A program made the translations under genes and the position numbers. A stretch of DNA of 64,000 nucleotides from Bdellovibrio bacteriovorus. Its GTDB lineage: Bacteria > Bdellovibrionota > Bdellovibrionia > Bdellovibrionales > Bdellovibrionaceae. The notes beneath the pieces are model-generated. The model had not been told where the DNA came from and did no database searches. It saw only the letters and a list, made by a program, of their open reading frames with translations. Shown one piece after another: positions 52,276 to 59,988 of this stretch (position 1 is its first letter; each line of letters begins with the position of its first letter). The DNA lies in NCBI RefSeq assembly GCF_001592755.1, contig NZ_LUKF01000012.1, positions 62,001 through 126,000 on the forward strand. Direction: 5' to 3'.

Positions 52276-53847
52276 ATGAAGAGCCGTCTTTTTACTCTTA
52301 TTTTTACGCTTCCCTTAATAATCACAGCTTGTGCTCCCGATCAGCGCGACCAGGGTTCAACCCCGGTCACGACTTATGAACCTCCGCGCCCCACGGTGGT
52401 GGAACAAGACGGTTATAAAATTGCTAGCGGGGCGACTCGTCTAGTGGACACCAGTGTTGTCTTTGATGCGACAACCAAAGCGATGACTCTTAAAGGTAAA
52501 ATTGAATATCTGCCGGTTCGTGGGCAGTCGTTGCAAATGATCGATGTAGACCTTGCGGGCTTGGTCGATCAAGACGGATTTATCAATCTGCGCAGCGCTC
52601 GTAAAGAAGTGTCTTTGCCTCAAGGTGTGCAATTAGCTGCTAAAGCGACGTGCTTAAGTGAAGAGGGCACCTGTCATTCTTCTTTCATCGATATTTACTT
52701 GTATGCCGATGGTCTGATCTATCATCACCAAATTGAGTCGCATCAAGAAGCTCCCAAAAAAGATTCTGCAGAAGAGAAAAAAGAAGAACCGACTTCGCCT
52801 GAGCAGACAGAGCCCGAAGATGAATTGGAGTCTGAAGGTGGCGCTGACGAAGTCGAAGGCGATCCGGGTCATTACGTCGGCAGTGTCAAAGAAGACATTG
52901 AAAATCTTTTGGATGTAAAACCAGAACCAAAAAAAGACGAACCTAAAAAAGAAGAGCCGAAGTCGGGAGAGCCAAAGAAGGAAGAACCCAAGAAAGAGGA
53001 GCCAGAAGCAGAGACTCCGAAAAAGGATGAACCAAAGAAGGATGAGCCTAAGAAGGACGAACCCAAAAAACAGGAACCGAAGCCGGAAACTCCAAAAATT
53101 CCTGTTCCCACACCTCGTCCTGAGACTCCTAAGAAGGATGAACCGAAAAAAGAGGAGCCAAAAAAAGAAGAACCTGCAACGGATTCAAAACCTGAGATTA
53201 AAAAAGTCAGTCAGGCCATCGGGCCTGTGAATCAAGGTCGTTTAGAAAACGCGATGAATATATTGCGCTACCAAGAGACGCATGAGCCAACAGGTTTTAA
53301 AGTTATGCGTCCGGCGCGCCTCACTCACTTTGCAACAAATGAGTTGGGATATATCGTGACGCAAATGGGGCTTTTCACAAAAAAGGAAATGCCTGGATAC
53401 GTGATGTCGATCGGGGATTTGTCTCGTGAAAAAGGCGGAAAACTTGGATCCCACAAATCACATCAAAATGGTTTGGATGCGGACGTGGCTCTTTTCTTTA
53501 ACAATAAATCTTTTCAAGGCTTCTTTGCTTCGGCCGTGGCCGTTGATAAACCTCATGCGAACTGGATGGAAGAAGAACAATGGAAGCTCTTTAAACACGT
53601 GGTAAAGACAAACCTTATTGACCGAATCTTTATTCACAAGGTTTTAAAGAAATCTCTCTGTAATATAGCTATTAAAAATGGCGAGCTGCAAAAGGGTAAA
53701 AACGAAGGCCTAGCTTACGAAACCCTGCGCCGTCTGATCGCCGACACCGACCATCACAACCACTTCCATTTACGAGTGAAGTGTTCCAGCGCCCAGGTTC
53801 GTTGCCGCCAAATGGCAGAGCCCGCTCACGGTTCGGGATGTTTTTGA
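52276..53847 (+). CDS. Lipoprotein MepA-like murein endopeptidase with long Lys/Glu/Pro linker
   Basis: 523 aa. Lipobox TAC (Cys19). Residues about 40-160 form a beta-rich domain; about 160-315 is a charged low-complexity linker built from units such as PKKDE and PKKEE. The C-terminal MepA (M74) domain has the zinc motif SHKSHQNGLDADV (H396, D403) and HHNHFHLR (H496, H498). MepA enzymes cleave D-Ala-mDAP cross-links and resist penicillin. The linker could reach from the outer membrane to the wall. Unlike E. coli MepA, it is tethered and twice as long. Confidence 0.85.
   Translation: MKSRLFTLIFTLPLIITACAPDQRDQGSTPVTTYEPPRPTVVEQDGYKIASGATRLVDTSVVFDATTKAMTLKGKIEYLPVRGQSLQMIDVDLAGLVDQDGFINLRSARKEVSLPQGVQLAAKATCLSEEGTCHSSFIDIYLYADGLIYHHQIESHQEAPKKDSAEEKKEEPTSPEQTEPEDELESEGGADEVEGDPGHYVGSVKEDIENLLDVKPEPKKDEPKKEEPKSGEPKKEEPKKEEPEAETPKKDEPKKDEPKKDEPKKQEPKPETPKIPVPTPRPETPKKDEPKKEEPKKEEPATDSKPEIKKVSQAIGPVNQGRLENAMNILRYQETHEPTGFKVMRPARLTHFATNELGYIVTQMGLFTKKEMPGYVMSIGDLSREKGGKLGSHKSHQNGLDADVALFFNNKSFQGFFASAVAVDKPHANWMEEEQWKLFKHVVKTNLIDRIFIHKVLKKSLCNIAIKNGELQKGKNEGLAYETLRRLIADTDHHNHFHLRVKCSSAQVRCRQMAEPAHGSGCF
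52920..53180 (+). repeat. Degenerate tandem repeat encoding the PKKDE/PKKEE linker
   Basis: Units of 15 bp such as CCTAAGAAGGACGAA recur with synonymous variation, interrupted by a KPETPKIPVPTPRPETP stretch. Such tracts often vary in copy number between strains. Confidence 0.75.
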
Positions 53848-53878
53848 CGAATCCCCTTTAGGCTGACACACTTTAGGT

Positions 53879-54955
53879 ATGGCTGATTGGCGCGATCGAA
53901 GTGAAATGAATGGGGACGTGGTTTTCTTCCGGTATGTATCGGAGGGGATGGAAAAGAGTCACGAAGAAGTTTTTATCTGGGATTTGGATAAGACCTATCT
54001 GGACACGACCATTGATTCGCTATCGGGTCTGATGACCACGATTCTTGAGCGCGCCTTGAATAAGAAAAACATTCCTGGCACCAACGTTCTGATGCAATCT
54101 TTGTCGGAGTACCGTAAGCAACAAAAAGGCTACATGTACTTTCCGATTTATTTTATCACAGCATCCCCACCGCAAATGGAAGAGCGCATCTCTGAGAAAT
54201 TCTCTTTGGATAATATCCGCCCGTTTGGTTGTTTTTATAAAGACAACTTGGCGAATCTTCGTCCCGGTCGTTTCTGGCGTTTGACGAAGCAGGTGGGATA
54301 CAAGCTTCAAGCCTTGATGCAGTTAAGAACAAGACTTGCCGAGAACGTCCGTCAAATCTGCTGGGGCGATGACAGCGAAACAGACGCCATCATCTACAAT
54401 CTTTATTCGGATATTTGTTCCAGACGTTTGGGAGCTCACGACATTCGCACGACCTTAGAAGGCTTGAATGTGACTGGTGAGCAAGTAAATACAATCTTAG
54501 ATTTGCAAGCGAATATTCCAGAGCAAGATCCTGTCGAAAAAATCTATATCAATCTTGCGACGGACACCGATCCTGATTACTACTTAAAGTTTGGGCGCCG
54601 CACGTTAGCGACGTACAATACTTTTCAAGTGGCGTTAGATCTTTATCAAGATCACCGCTTAGGCCTTGATGGAATCTACGGTGTTATTCAAGACATGATT
54701 TACAACTATGGCTACACACCCGAAGAGCTGATGAAAAGTTTTGACGAATTTATCCGTCGTGGTGTCTTAGGTGAAAGAGCCTATCAAGAGGTGAAACCTT
54801 TCTTCAACGAAAAGGGATTGCTGCACAACTCTTACGAACCTTCTGTAAGTCCCCTTAAAGAAAAAACTGTTGAGGATGGAAGGGTGTACGAGATGGAAGG
54901 AGTCCACGAGCCTTGGATTCCTGAGCGGATCGATTATCTTCACGACTATCGTTAG
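53879..54955 (+). CDS. HAD-like phosphatase, possibly App1-related, cytosolic
   Basis: 358 aa, no signal peptide. HAD motif 1 FIWDLDKTYLDTT (D35, D37, T39), motif 2 ITASPP (S96), and a GDDSETDAIIY motif (D164, D165) as in App1/DUF2183-like enzymes. The C-terminal 170 residues are helical and unassigned. A phospholipid or nucleotide substrate is possible. The start is the first ATG; a later ATG at 53948 is possible. The last 17 or so codons appear as a degraded inverted copy beyond the foldback element just downstream. Confidence 0.7.
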   Translation: MADWRDRSEMNGDVVFFRYVSEGMEKSHEEVFIWDLDKTYLDTTIDSLSGLMTTILERALNKKNIPGTNVLMQSLSEYRKQQKGYMYFPIYFITASPPQMEERISEKFSLDNIRPFGCFYKDNLANLRPGRFWRLTKQVGYKLQALMQLRTRLAENVRQICWGDDSETDAIIYNLYSDICSRRLGAHDIRTTLEGLNVTGEQVNTILDLQANIPEQDPVEKIYINLATDTDPDYYLKFGRRTLATYNTFQVALDLYQDHRLGLDGIYGVIQDMIYNYGYTPEELMKSFDEFIRRGVLGERAYQEVKPFFNEKGLLHNSYEPSVSPLKEKTVEDGRVYEMEGVHEPWIPERIDYLHDYR

Positions 54956-54969
54956 GCGCTTGCACGCGG

Positions 54970-55122
54970 GATTTTTATAGCTAAGAGTTTTTTATAGCTC
55001 ATAGCTGCGGACGGCACGCCGTCCGGGCTCGGTCAGCGCCGGCTTCGCCGGTTCGGGCCATCCAGGCCCCGCTGAAGGCCGTCCTTCGTATGAACTATAA
55101 AAAACTCTTAGCTATAAAAATC
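54970..55122. repeat. Foldback element, copy 2 (perfect 28-bp arms around a 97-nt structured core)
   Basis: The arm 54970-54997 (begins GATTTTTATAGC, ends TTTTTTATAG) is exactly inverted at 55095-55122, extending as TCATA after one mismatch. The core contains the palindrome CGGACGGCACGCCGTCCG (about 55008-55025), the hairpin CCGGC-TTC-GCCGG, and a 32-base segment (55050-55081) matching copy 1 at 30 positions in reverse complement. The arms have no similarity to those of copy 1. Confidence 0.8.
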
Positions 55123-55182
55123 TTCGTTAAGGTCTAACGTTATCGGAAATAACTGCGACAGGAATCCATTTTAGGCTTCGTG
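55123..55182. repeat. Degraded inverted copy of the HAD gene 3' end
   Basis: In reverse complement this stretch holds CACGAAGCCT, TGGATTCCTG (exact 10-mer) and CGTTAG in the same order as the HAD gene end: CACGAGCCT at 54905, TGGATTCCTG at 54914-54923, CGTTAG with the stop at 54950-54955. The plus-strand positions of the copies are 55173-55182, 55159-55168 and 55134-55139. Confidence 0.7.
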
Positions 55183-55189
55183 CGTTTTG

Positions 55190-55229
55190 GGTACCTGCTT
55201 CCCTTTGTGTTGAAAAGGAAACGGGTACC
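55190..55229 (-). terminator. Imperfect long hairpin after the AgmX/PglI-like gene
   Basis: GGTACCTGCTTCCCTTT pairs with AAAAGGAAACGGGTACC with few mismatches. It ends one base from the stop of the minus-strand gene. There is a weak T tract only. Confidence 0.5.
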
Positions 55230-55230
55230 G

Positions 55231-56037
55231 TTATTCGAAGCGGAGAGGGAAGACTGTGGAGATGGGGTCGCCGTTGAAGGATTTGAATTCGACTCGGCGG
55301 GTGGCTTCGAGGAGGCATTTTTTGAAGCCGGCGTCGTTGATGCTTGAAGAGGCGATTTCGGCTTGGTTTACTTTGCCGGTGCGTTCGATGGTGAAGGTGA
55401 TTGAGGCTTGGCCTGTGACTCCCGGAGTTTTTTGCAGAAGCTGAGTGTAGCATTTGAAGAAAGAGCCGCGGTGAGTTTTCAAGGTGTCTTGAATGAACTC
55501 GGAAGTCAGGCCTTCTTGGATGTTGGGTGTCGGCTGTGTCGGGCTGGTTTCGGCTGGCGCTAGATCAGGCAAAGTTTCTGTCGGAGCTTGTTTCTTGTAA
55601 TTCATTTCGTAGTCGGTGGCGTTCCAGCGGACGCCGTCCTTAGAAATGTAGACGCTGCCTTCGCGGCCGAAGTTTTCTACTTGCAGGTCGCCTCTTTTTA
55701 AAATCAAAACGATGCGATCACTTTCTTCATCAATGGTGATTAAAGAATTTTCGGGAATACGAATGCGGTAAGCGGAATCAAATTCCATGGTCGCGTCACC
55801 GTCTACGCCAGTCTCTACTGAATCTAATGCGAAGAGCGTGGATTTGCGCGTGAGAGTTTCTTTTTGTGTGAGGTTTTTGCGCAAGACAAAGACTTTACCC
55901 AGATTGAGTTCAATGCGGGCTAAAGGGCGAGAGCCTGGCTTCTGTTTTTCAGTTTGTGTTGCTACGAAAAGAGAAAGGCCTACGCTTACAAGACCTAAAA
56001 TAATCAGAGTGGAAATCAACCAGTTGTTCTTCGCCAT
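55231..56037 (-). CDS. AgmX/PglI C-terminal domain protein with FecR-like middle
   Basis: 268 aa. One N-terminal TM (about 7-26), a periplasmic FecR-like beta domain (about 40-140; LFALDSVETGVDGDATMEFDSAYRIRIPENSLITI), a Pro/Thr linker, and a C-terminal TonB-C-like AgmX/PglI domain with two cysteines (FFKCYTQLLQKTPGVTGQASITFTIERTGKV and FKKCLLEATRRVEF). AgmX/PglI-type proteins occur in myxobacterial gliding machinery and similar envelope complexes; the exact role here is unknown. Confidence 0.8.
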   Translation of the reverse strand: MAKNNWLISTLIILGLVSVGLSLFVATQTEKQKPGSRPLARIELNLGKVFVLRKNLTQKETLTRKSTLFALDSVETGVDGDATMEFDSAYRIRIPENSLITIDEESDRIVLILKRGDLQVENFGREGSVYISKDGVRWNATDYEMNYKKQAPTETLPDLAPAETSPTQPTPNIQEGLTSEFIQDTLKTHRGSFFKCYTQLLQKTPGVTGQASITFTIERTGKVNQAEIASSSINDAGFKKCLLEATRRVEFKSFNGDPISTVFPLRFE

Positions 56038-56078
56038 AGTGAAACTATAGCGAAGAACTTTTTGAAGATGTACTAAAA

Positions 56079-56468
56079 TTACTGAGCAGGAGTTGCAGTT
56101 GCTGCAGGTGTCGCAGCTGGAGTTGCCGTCGCTGCTGGAGTTTCCGCAGGAACAGCGGCTGCACCATTAGCATCTGTTGTTGCAGGAGCCGCCGCCGGAG
56201 CTGTTGGCAAAGGCAAAGAATCAACAACGGATTTTGTTTTAGAAGAAGTCAAAATAGATAAAGTTAAACAGCTGATCGCAAAAAAGATCGCTGCCCAAAC
56301 AGTCATTTTACCAGCCAAAGATTGTGCGCCTGTAGCACCCAACAAAGAGTTCGAACCGCTTGCGCCGCCCATTCCAAGGGCGCCATCACTTTTAGAATCT
56401 TGAATCAAAACAAGAACAATCAAGACCAAAGCAACGATGATATGAAGAATTCCAATGAAAGTAGTCAT
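56079..56468 (-). CDS. secG: Protein translocase subunit SecG
   Basis: 129 aa. Two TMs (about 4-24 and 52-72) joined by GALGMGGASGSNSLLGATGAQ, the SecG cytosolic loop. SecG aids SecYEG export. The C-terminal 50 residues are an Ala/Pro/Thr repeat (PAATATPAATPAATATPAQ) not found in E. coli SecG. GGGAG before the ATG. The gene is 41 bp from the AgmX-type gene on the same strand, so the two may be co-transcribed. Confidence 0.88.
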   Translation of the reverse strand: MTTFIGILHIIVALVLIVLVLIQDSKSDGALGMGGASGSNSLLGATGAQSLAGKMTVWAAIFFAISCLTLSILTSSKTKSVVDSLPLPTAPAAAPATTDANGAAAVPAETPAATATPAATPAATATPAQ

Positions 56469-56611
56469 TTTCTAGTATCTCCCAAAGATCCCTGAATATA
56501 GGGACAAACAGGGGTCTTCGTCCACCCCAAAGTGCCCTAAATCCACGGCATTGATGCTCTATGTCATGGCCTGGTCTTTTCAAATTTAAGCCAGTCTATA
56601 AACTAGAACTT

Positions 56612-57076
56612 ATGAAAAAAACTCTCTTGGTCCTTCTGCTTCTGAGCTTCCAAATCCTTACAGCCTGCACTTCGGATGAAAAAGTGCTTAAAACAAAGGC
56701 ATTAGAGCTCGCCGAAAAGAAATTCTCGGAGCAAATTAAACAAGAAGCCGACGACAGCCTTTCTCAATCCCCGTGGCTGCACCAAGCCTATACTCAGTTT
56801 ATTCAAGACAACTCAAAAGTTTCCGTGGAAGAGGTGAAGTTTCAAGGAGAGACCTTAGCCACAGTGTCTGTTGTGGTTGAGACTTACCCGATGAAACTCC
56901 GTCGCACACTTTTGGGTATCGCTTCTCGTGTGGACTCCAGCAAAAGCCGCCGCTTCAATTTTAGCGAGGCTCGCGGGTTGATCGTCCAGCAGGGCATGGA
57001 GAAAGGCGAAGTCGAATCTCAGCCCCTGGGTGTTTTCAAATTTCACAAGTCAGATAAGAACTGGATTCTAGATTAG
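56612..57076 (+). CDS. Lipoprotein of unknown function
   Basis: 154 aa. Lipobox LTAC (Cys19) with Thr-Ser at +2/+3, so outer membrane sorting is likely. The body is helical then beta (VEEVKFQGETLATVSVVVETYPM), and small. ATG at 56612 chosen for the signal peptide. Its stop overlaps the facing outer membrane protein gene by TTAG. No family recognised. Confidence 0.65.
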   Translation: MKKTLLVLLLLSFQILTACTSDEKVLKTKALELAEKKFSEQIKQEADDSLSQSPWLHQAYTQFIQDNSKVSVEEVKFQGETLATVSVVVETYPMKLRRTLLGIASRVDSSKSRRFNFSEARGLIVQQGMEKGEVESQPLGVFKFHKSDKNWILD

Positions 57077-57798
57077 AACATCCAGCCCAATTGGATCTTA
57101 CATAAAGTAAAGCGCGGAAAGTAGGAGGCGATATTCAAAGTCGTATCCACTTCATCCTTGTACTCGTTGTTCGTAGCATAGTTGATGTAGTCATCATCAC
57201 GTTTGGAAACATGAACTGGCTGCGCCCATGAGAGCCAATCTACGCCGATCGTAAAGTTCTTTTTAATTGTCCATCGGTTGCCGAAAGCAAGATTGAAACC
57301 CCAAGCTTCAATGCCGACGACTTCGGCGTCAGGGTACGAACCACTGATGGCGTCGACAAACTCGTTTCCTAGTTGTGCGTTGAAAGAGAAATAAGTGATG
57401 CCGTAACTCCAGTGGAAACTGTTGTTATTGCCATAGCTTCGACGAATCAAAGAAATACGGCGCTCGGTCATCTTGCCCAGATCATCAACGAAGAAAGGCA
57501 ATGCTAAGGAACCTTGTAGGAACTCAAGCTCCCAGGATTTGGAAGCGTCTTGATTGATTCCCGCAGTGACACCCCATTTGCTGGGAATTAAAAGATCAAA
57601 TGGCGCATAGTCGCCGATCACAAAATATTTATTTTCTTCCCGGTTCACTCGCGACTCATCCAAGATGCCAAAGGCTGACGAGGCGATCTTTTCAAGCTGA
57701 TTTCTTTCAGCCTCTGGAGCAGCAGGTTCAGAAGTCGAAGTCTGCGCAGAGACGAGAATAGGAAATAGAAGAAAGAATAAAAGATTTAAAATACGCAT
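57073..57798 (-). CDS. Outer membrane beta-barrel-like protein
   Basis: 241 aa. Signal peptide 1-18 (LVSAQ), then aromatic-rich amphipathic strands (FHWSYGITYFSFNAQLGNEF, VVGIEAWGFNLAFGNRW) and a C-terminal FTLCKIQLGWMF with terminal Phe, as in Bam-folded barrels. Function unknown. The ribosome site is weak. Confidence 0.65.
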   Translation of the reverse strand: MRILNLLFFLLFPILVSAQTSTSEPAAPEAERNQLEKIASSAFGILDESRVNREENKYFVIGDYAPFDLLIPSKWGVTAGINQDASKSWELEFLQGSLALPFFVDDLGKMTERRISLIRRSYGNNNSFHWSYGITYFSFNAQLGNEFVDAISGSYPDAEVVGIEAWGFNLAFGNRWTIKKNFTIGVDWLSWAQPVHVSKRDDDYINYATNNEYKDEVDTTLNIASYFPRFTLCKIQLGWMF

Positions 57799-57833
57799 AC
57801 GAATTTGTATGCCGCAGTAACATTGAAGGCAAT

Positions 57834-57862
57834 AAAAAGGCGCACGCGTTGCGCGCCTTTTT
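57834..57862 (-). terminator. Terminator of the small 73-aa gene
   Basis: On the minus strand AAAAAGGCGC, nine-base loop, GCGCCTTTTT; it touches the stop codon. Confidence 0.75.
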
Positions 57863-58082
57863 AATGAGAGAAGTTGTCTTTATCTTCGTTCTCTAAGTTT
57901 TCACCTGGAGAAGAAGATGAGGACTTACTTTCTTCTGGAGTTGGCACTTTGCCTTTTCCATCATATTCATTGATGAATTCTTCCGGTGGGCCTTCCATCG
58001 TATGAAATTGTTTGGGCCTATCGATCGGCTTTTGAGGTGTGGTAAAGACCGGTTGAATATTGTTGATGTATTTATCAGCCAT
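57861..58082 (-). CDS. Small acidic Ser/Pro-rich protein, unknown
   Basis: 73 aa, no signal peptide. MADKYINNIQPVF then a Pro/Lys middle and a Ser-rich, acidic tail (SKSSSSSPGENLENEDKDN); it looks largely disordered. ATG at 58082 has the perfect site GAGGAGG five bases upstream; a start at 58103 would overlap it. A strong ribosome site and dedicated terminator argue that it is a real gene. Confidence 0.65.
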   Translation of the reverse strand: MADKYINNIQPVFTTPQKPIDRPKQFHTMEGPPEEFINEYDGKGKVPTPEESKSSSSSPGENLENEDKDNFSH

Positions 58083-58179
58083 TGGAACCTCCTCAAATGA
58101 CATTCCTCATTTTAGCAAATACGTGCGGCAAAATTGCAAAAGGTCCTGTTTATTATGCAATTGAAACTCAAAATAAGAG

Positions 58180-59064
58180 TTAGGTCTGAGGGGATTCAAT
58201 GGGTGCAAAAATATTTAAAGATCGAGGCAGGACGCGGATTTTTAAAGGCGTTGTCGTGCGCACATCGCCATCCACGTCGACATGCATGGTGCGTTTGGTG
58301 CGAAGTTGGATTGTTTGCCCAGAAAAACTTGTCACATCGTCTTCTCGTTTAAATTTTCCCGTGATCAATGCGGGAATTAAGACGAAAGAATGCCACCACT
58401 TTTTGGATTCTGTACTCAAACCATGCAGAGTGCCGTCTTCCAAAGAAGCATCCTTGTGAATGACAAGTCCGTTCCCGTAATTTCTGCCGTTGCAGATACT
58501 GACTTGCCAGGAAAAAGCGCTGTGAATTTTTCCGTCAAACTCCAGTTGAACCCAGAAAGGTGTCATTCGTAAAACAACCTTGATGGCGGTGAGTATAAAG
58601 GCAAAAACTCCTAGCCAGCGTTTCAGGTCTGATTGGACGACGCGATTGACTTGAGTGCTTAAACCCAAGCCTACCACATTCATAAAAGGTATGCCGTTCA
58701 CAATTCCCGTGTCCACACTCTGGATCTGTCCGGTTTTAAGAAGTTCTAATGCGTCTTTGATATTCGTCGGGATATTCAAAGTGCGAGCTAAGTTATTCGC
58801 GGTCCCCGAAGGAATCAAAAGCAACGGAAGATTGTGACGAATCAAAGCGGGTAAGGCCTCGCGCACAGAGCCGTCGCCTCCGGAGACCAAGACAACTGGA
58901 TTTTCTTTTGCAAAATGATCGATGACTTCAACCATGGATCTGCCAGATTTCTGATTGTGATCCAACACCTCGTAGCCGTTTTCTTTCAACCATGCTGTGA
59001 TTTCTTCCTGCACCTGATGGCCCTGCCGAGCCTTGGGGTTGACCAACACCAGGATCTTTTTCAT
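58180..59064 (-). CDS. Diacylglycerol/lipid kinase family protein (YegS/DgkB-like)
   Basis: 294 aa. DAGK catalytic motifs: ILVLVNPKARQG (1-15), LVSGGDGSVREAL (GGDG, about 60), LLLIPSGTANNLARTLNIP and DTGIVNGIPFMNVVGLGLS, with the C-terminal EDGTLHGL and MHVDVDGD parts. It phosphorylates lipids such as diacylglycerol at the inner membrane; the substrate is unspecified. ATG at 59064 is chosen over two upstream in-frame starts because it begins directly at the fold. It is divergent from the metallophosphoesterase, with 9 bp between the start codons. Confidence 0.88.
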   Translation of the reverse strand: MKKILVLVNPKARQGHQVQEEITAWLKENGYEVLDHNQKSGRSMVEVIDHFAKENPVVLVSGGDGSVREALPALIRHNLPLLLIPSGTANNLARTLNIPTNIKDALELLKTGQIQSVDTGIVNGIPFMNVVGLGLSTQVNRVVQSDLKRWLGVFAFILTAIKVVLRMTPFWVQLEFDGKIHSAFSWQVSICNGRNYGNGLVIHKDASLEDGTLHGLSTESKKWWHSFVLIPALITGKFKREDDVTSFSGQTIQLRTKRTMHVDVDGDVRTTTPLKIRVLPRSLNIFAPIESPQT

Positions 59065-59073
59065 AGTGTGTTG

Positions 59074-59865
59074 ATGAAGAGAATTCTGCATATTTCTGAT
59101 CTCCACTTCGGGCGCATTCATCCTCCGGCTATTGAGGCGCTAGAAAGTTTTTTGGCGGCTCAACAGCAAAAACTGGATTTGATCGTCATGACGGGGGATT
59201 GGACTCAAAGAGCCCGTAAAGGCCAATATCAAGCTGCGGCCGAGTTCATCAAACGATCTCCGTTTCCAGTATTAACGATTCCTGGGAATCACGATATTCC
59301 TTTGTACAATTTCGTCGCGCGACTGTTGCAACCTTTGAGAAACTACAATCGTTTTATCCGCAGCGTGACGACTGACACTTTTGAAGATCCGGAAATGGTC
59401 ATCGTGGGATTTCGCACCGCCAGTGTTTTTCGTCCTGTAGAAGGACGTATTCTAAAAAAAGATATCGAACGCGCCGAGAGCGCTTTTTCTAAGGCGCCGG
59501 ATTCGGCTCTGCGGGTGATTGCCTGTCATCATCCGCTGTTTCAACCGAAAGATTTGGCGCGCATTCAGCCTGAATATCTAGCCAAAAGAGTTTTGGCTTT
59601 GAAACCGCACTTAGTTCTGAGCGGGCATTCGCATTTAAACTGGGTCGCGACTGTGAAGGATGAAGAACGTCATCAGATTTTGCATGTGTCCGCGGGGAGT
59701 GCAACGTCGGATCGTCTGCGTGGCGAGGTGAATAGCTTCCACATCATCACCACGGAAAATGCGGGCGTGAATATAGAGACTTATTTTCTCTCAGAAGAAG
59801 GCTTTGTCATTCCGAAGGGCGAAGTTCACAAGTCCGTTAAATGGGAACCATTTATTAATCTGTGA
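59074..59865 (+). CDS. Calcineurin-like metallophosphoesterase
   Basis: 263 aa. Metal motifs in order: HISDLHFG (D9, H11), MTGDWTQ, IPGNHDIP, ACHHPLF and LSGHSHLN. It resembles 3',5'-cyclic-nucleotide phosphodiesterase (CpdA)-like or other small phosphoesterases. ATG at 59074; a TTG three bases earlier is possible. No ribosome site of its own can be placed clear of the lipid kinase start. Substrate unknown. Confidence 0.85.
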   Translation: MKRILHISDLHFGRIHPPAIEALESFLAAQQQKLDLIVMTGDWTQRARKGQYQAAAEFIKRSPFPVLTIPGNHDIPLYNFVARLLQPLRNYNRFIRSVTTDTFEDPEMVIVGFRTASVFRPVEGRILKKDIERAESAFSKAPDSALRVIACHHPLFQPKDLARIQPEYLAKRVLALKPHLVLSGHSHLNWVATVKDEERHQILHVSAGSATSDRLRGEVNSFHIITTENAGVNIETYFLSEEGFVIPKGEVHKSVKWEPFINL

Positions 59866-59988
59866 GGCTGCTTCCTAGTGCCCTGGGCTGGTTCGATGTC
59901 GAAGGCTTAGACATGTGAGTTCTCGTCCAATCAAATACTTAGTAATCAAAATAGCCCGGTCTTGGCTTTGCACCCAAGTCCCACCAGT

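Noticed and set aside
52872-53111. Antisense Gly/Phe/Ser-repeat protein over the mepA-like linker
   Set aside because: It is the mirror reading of the Lys/Glu/Pro repeat in the real gene.
52920-53180. CRISPR-like array from regularly spaced repeats
   Set aside because: The repeats are 15-bp codon repeats within a continuous reading frame, with no unique spacers.
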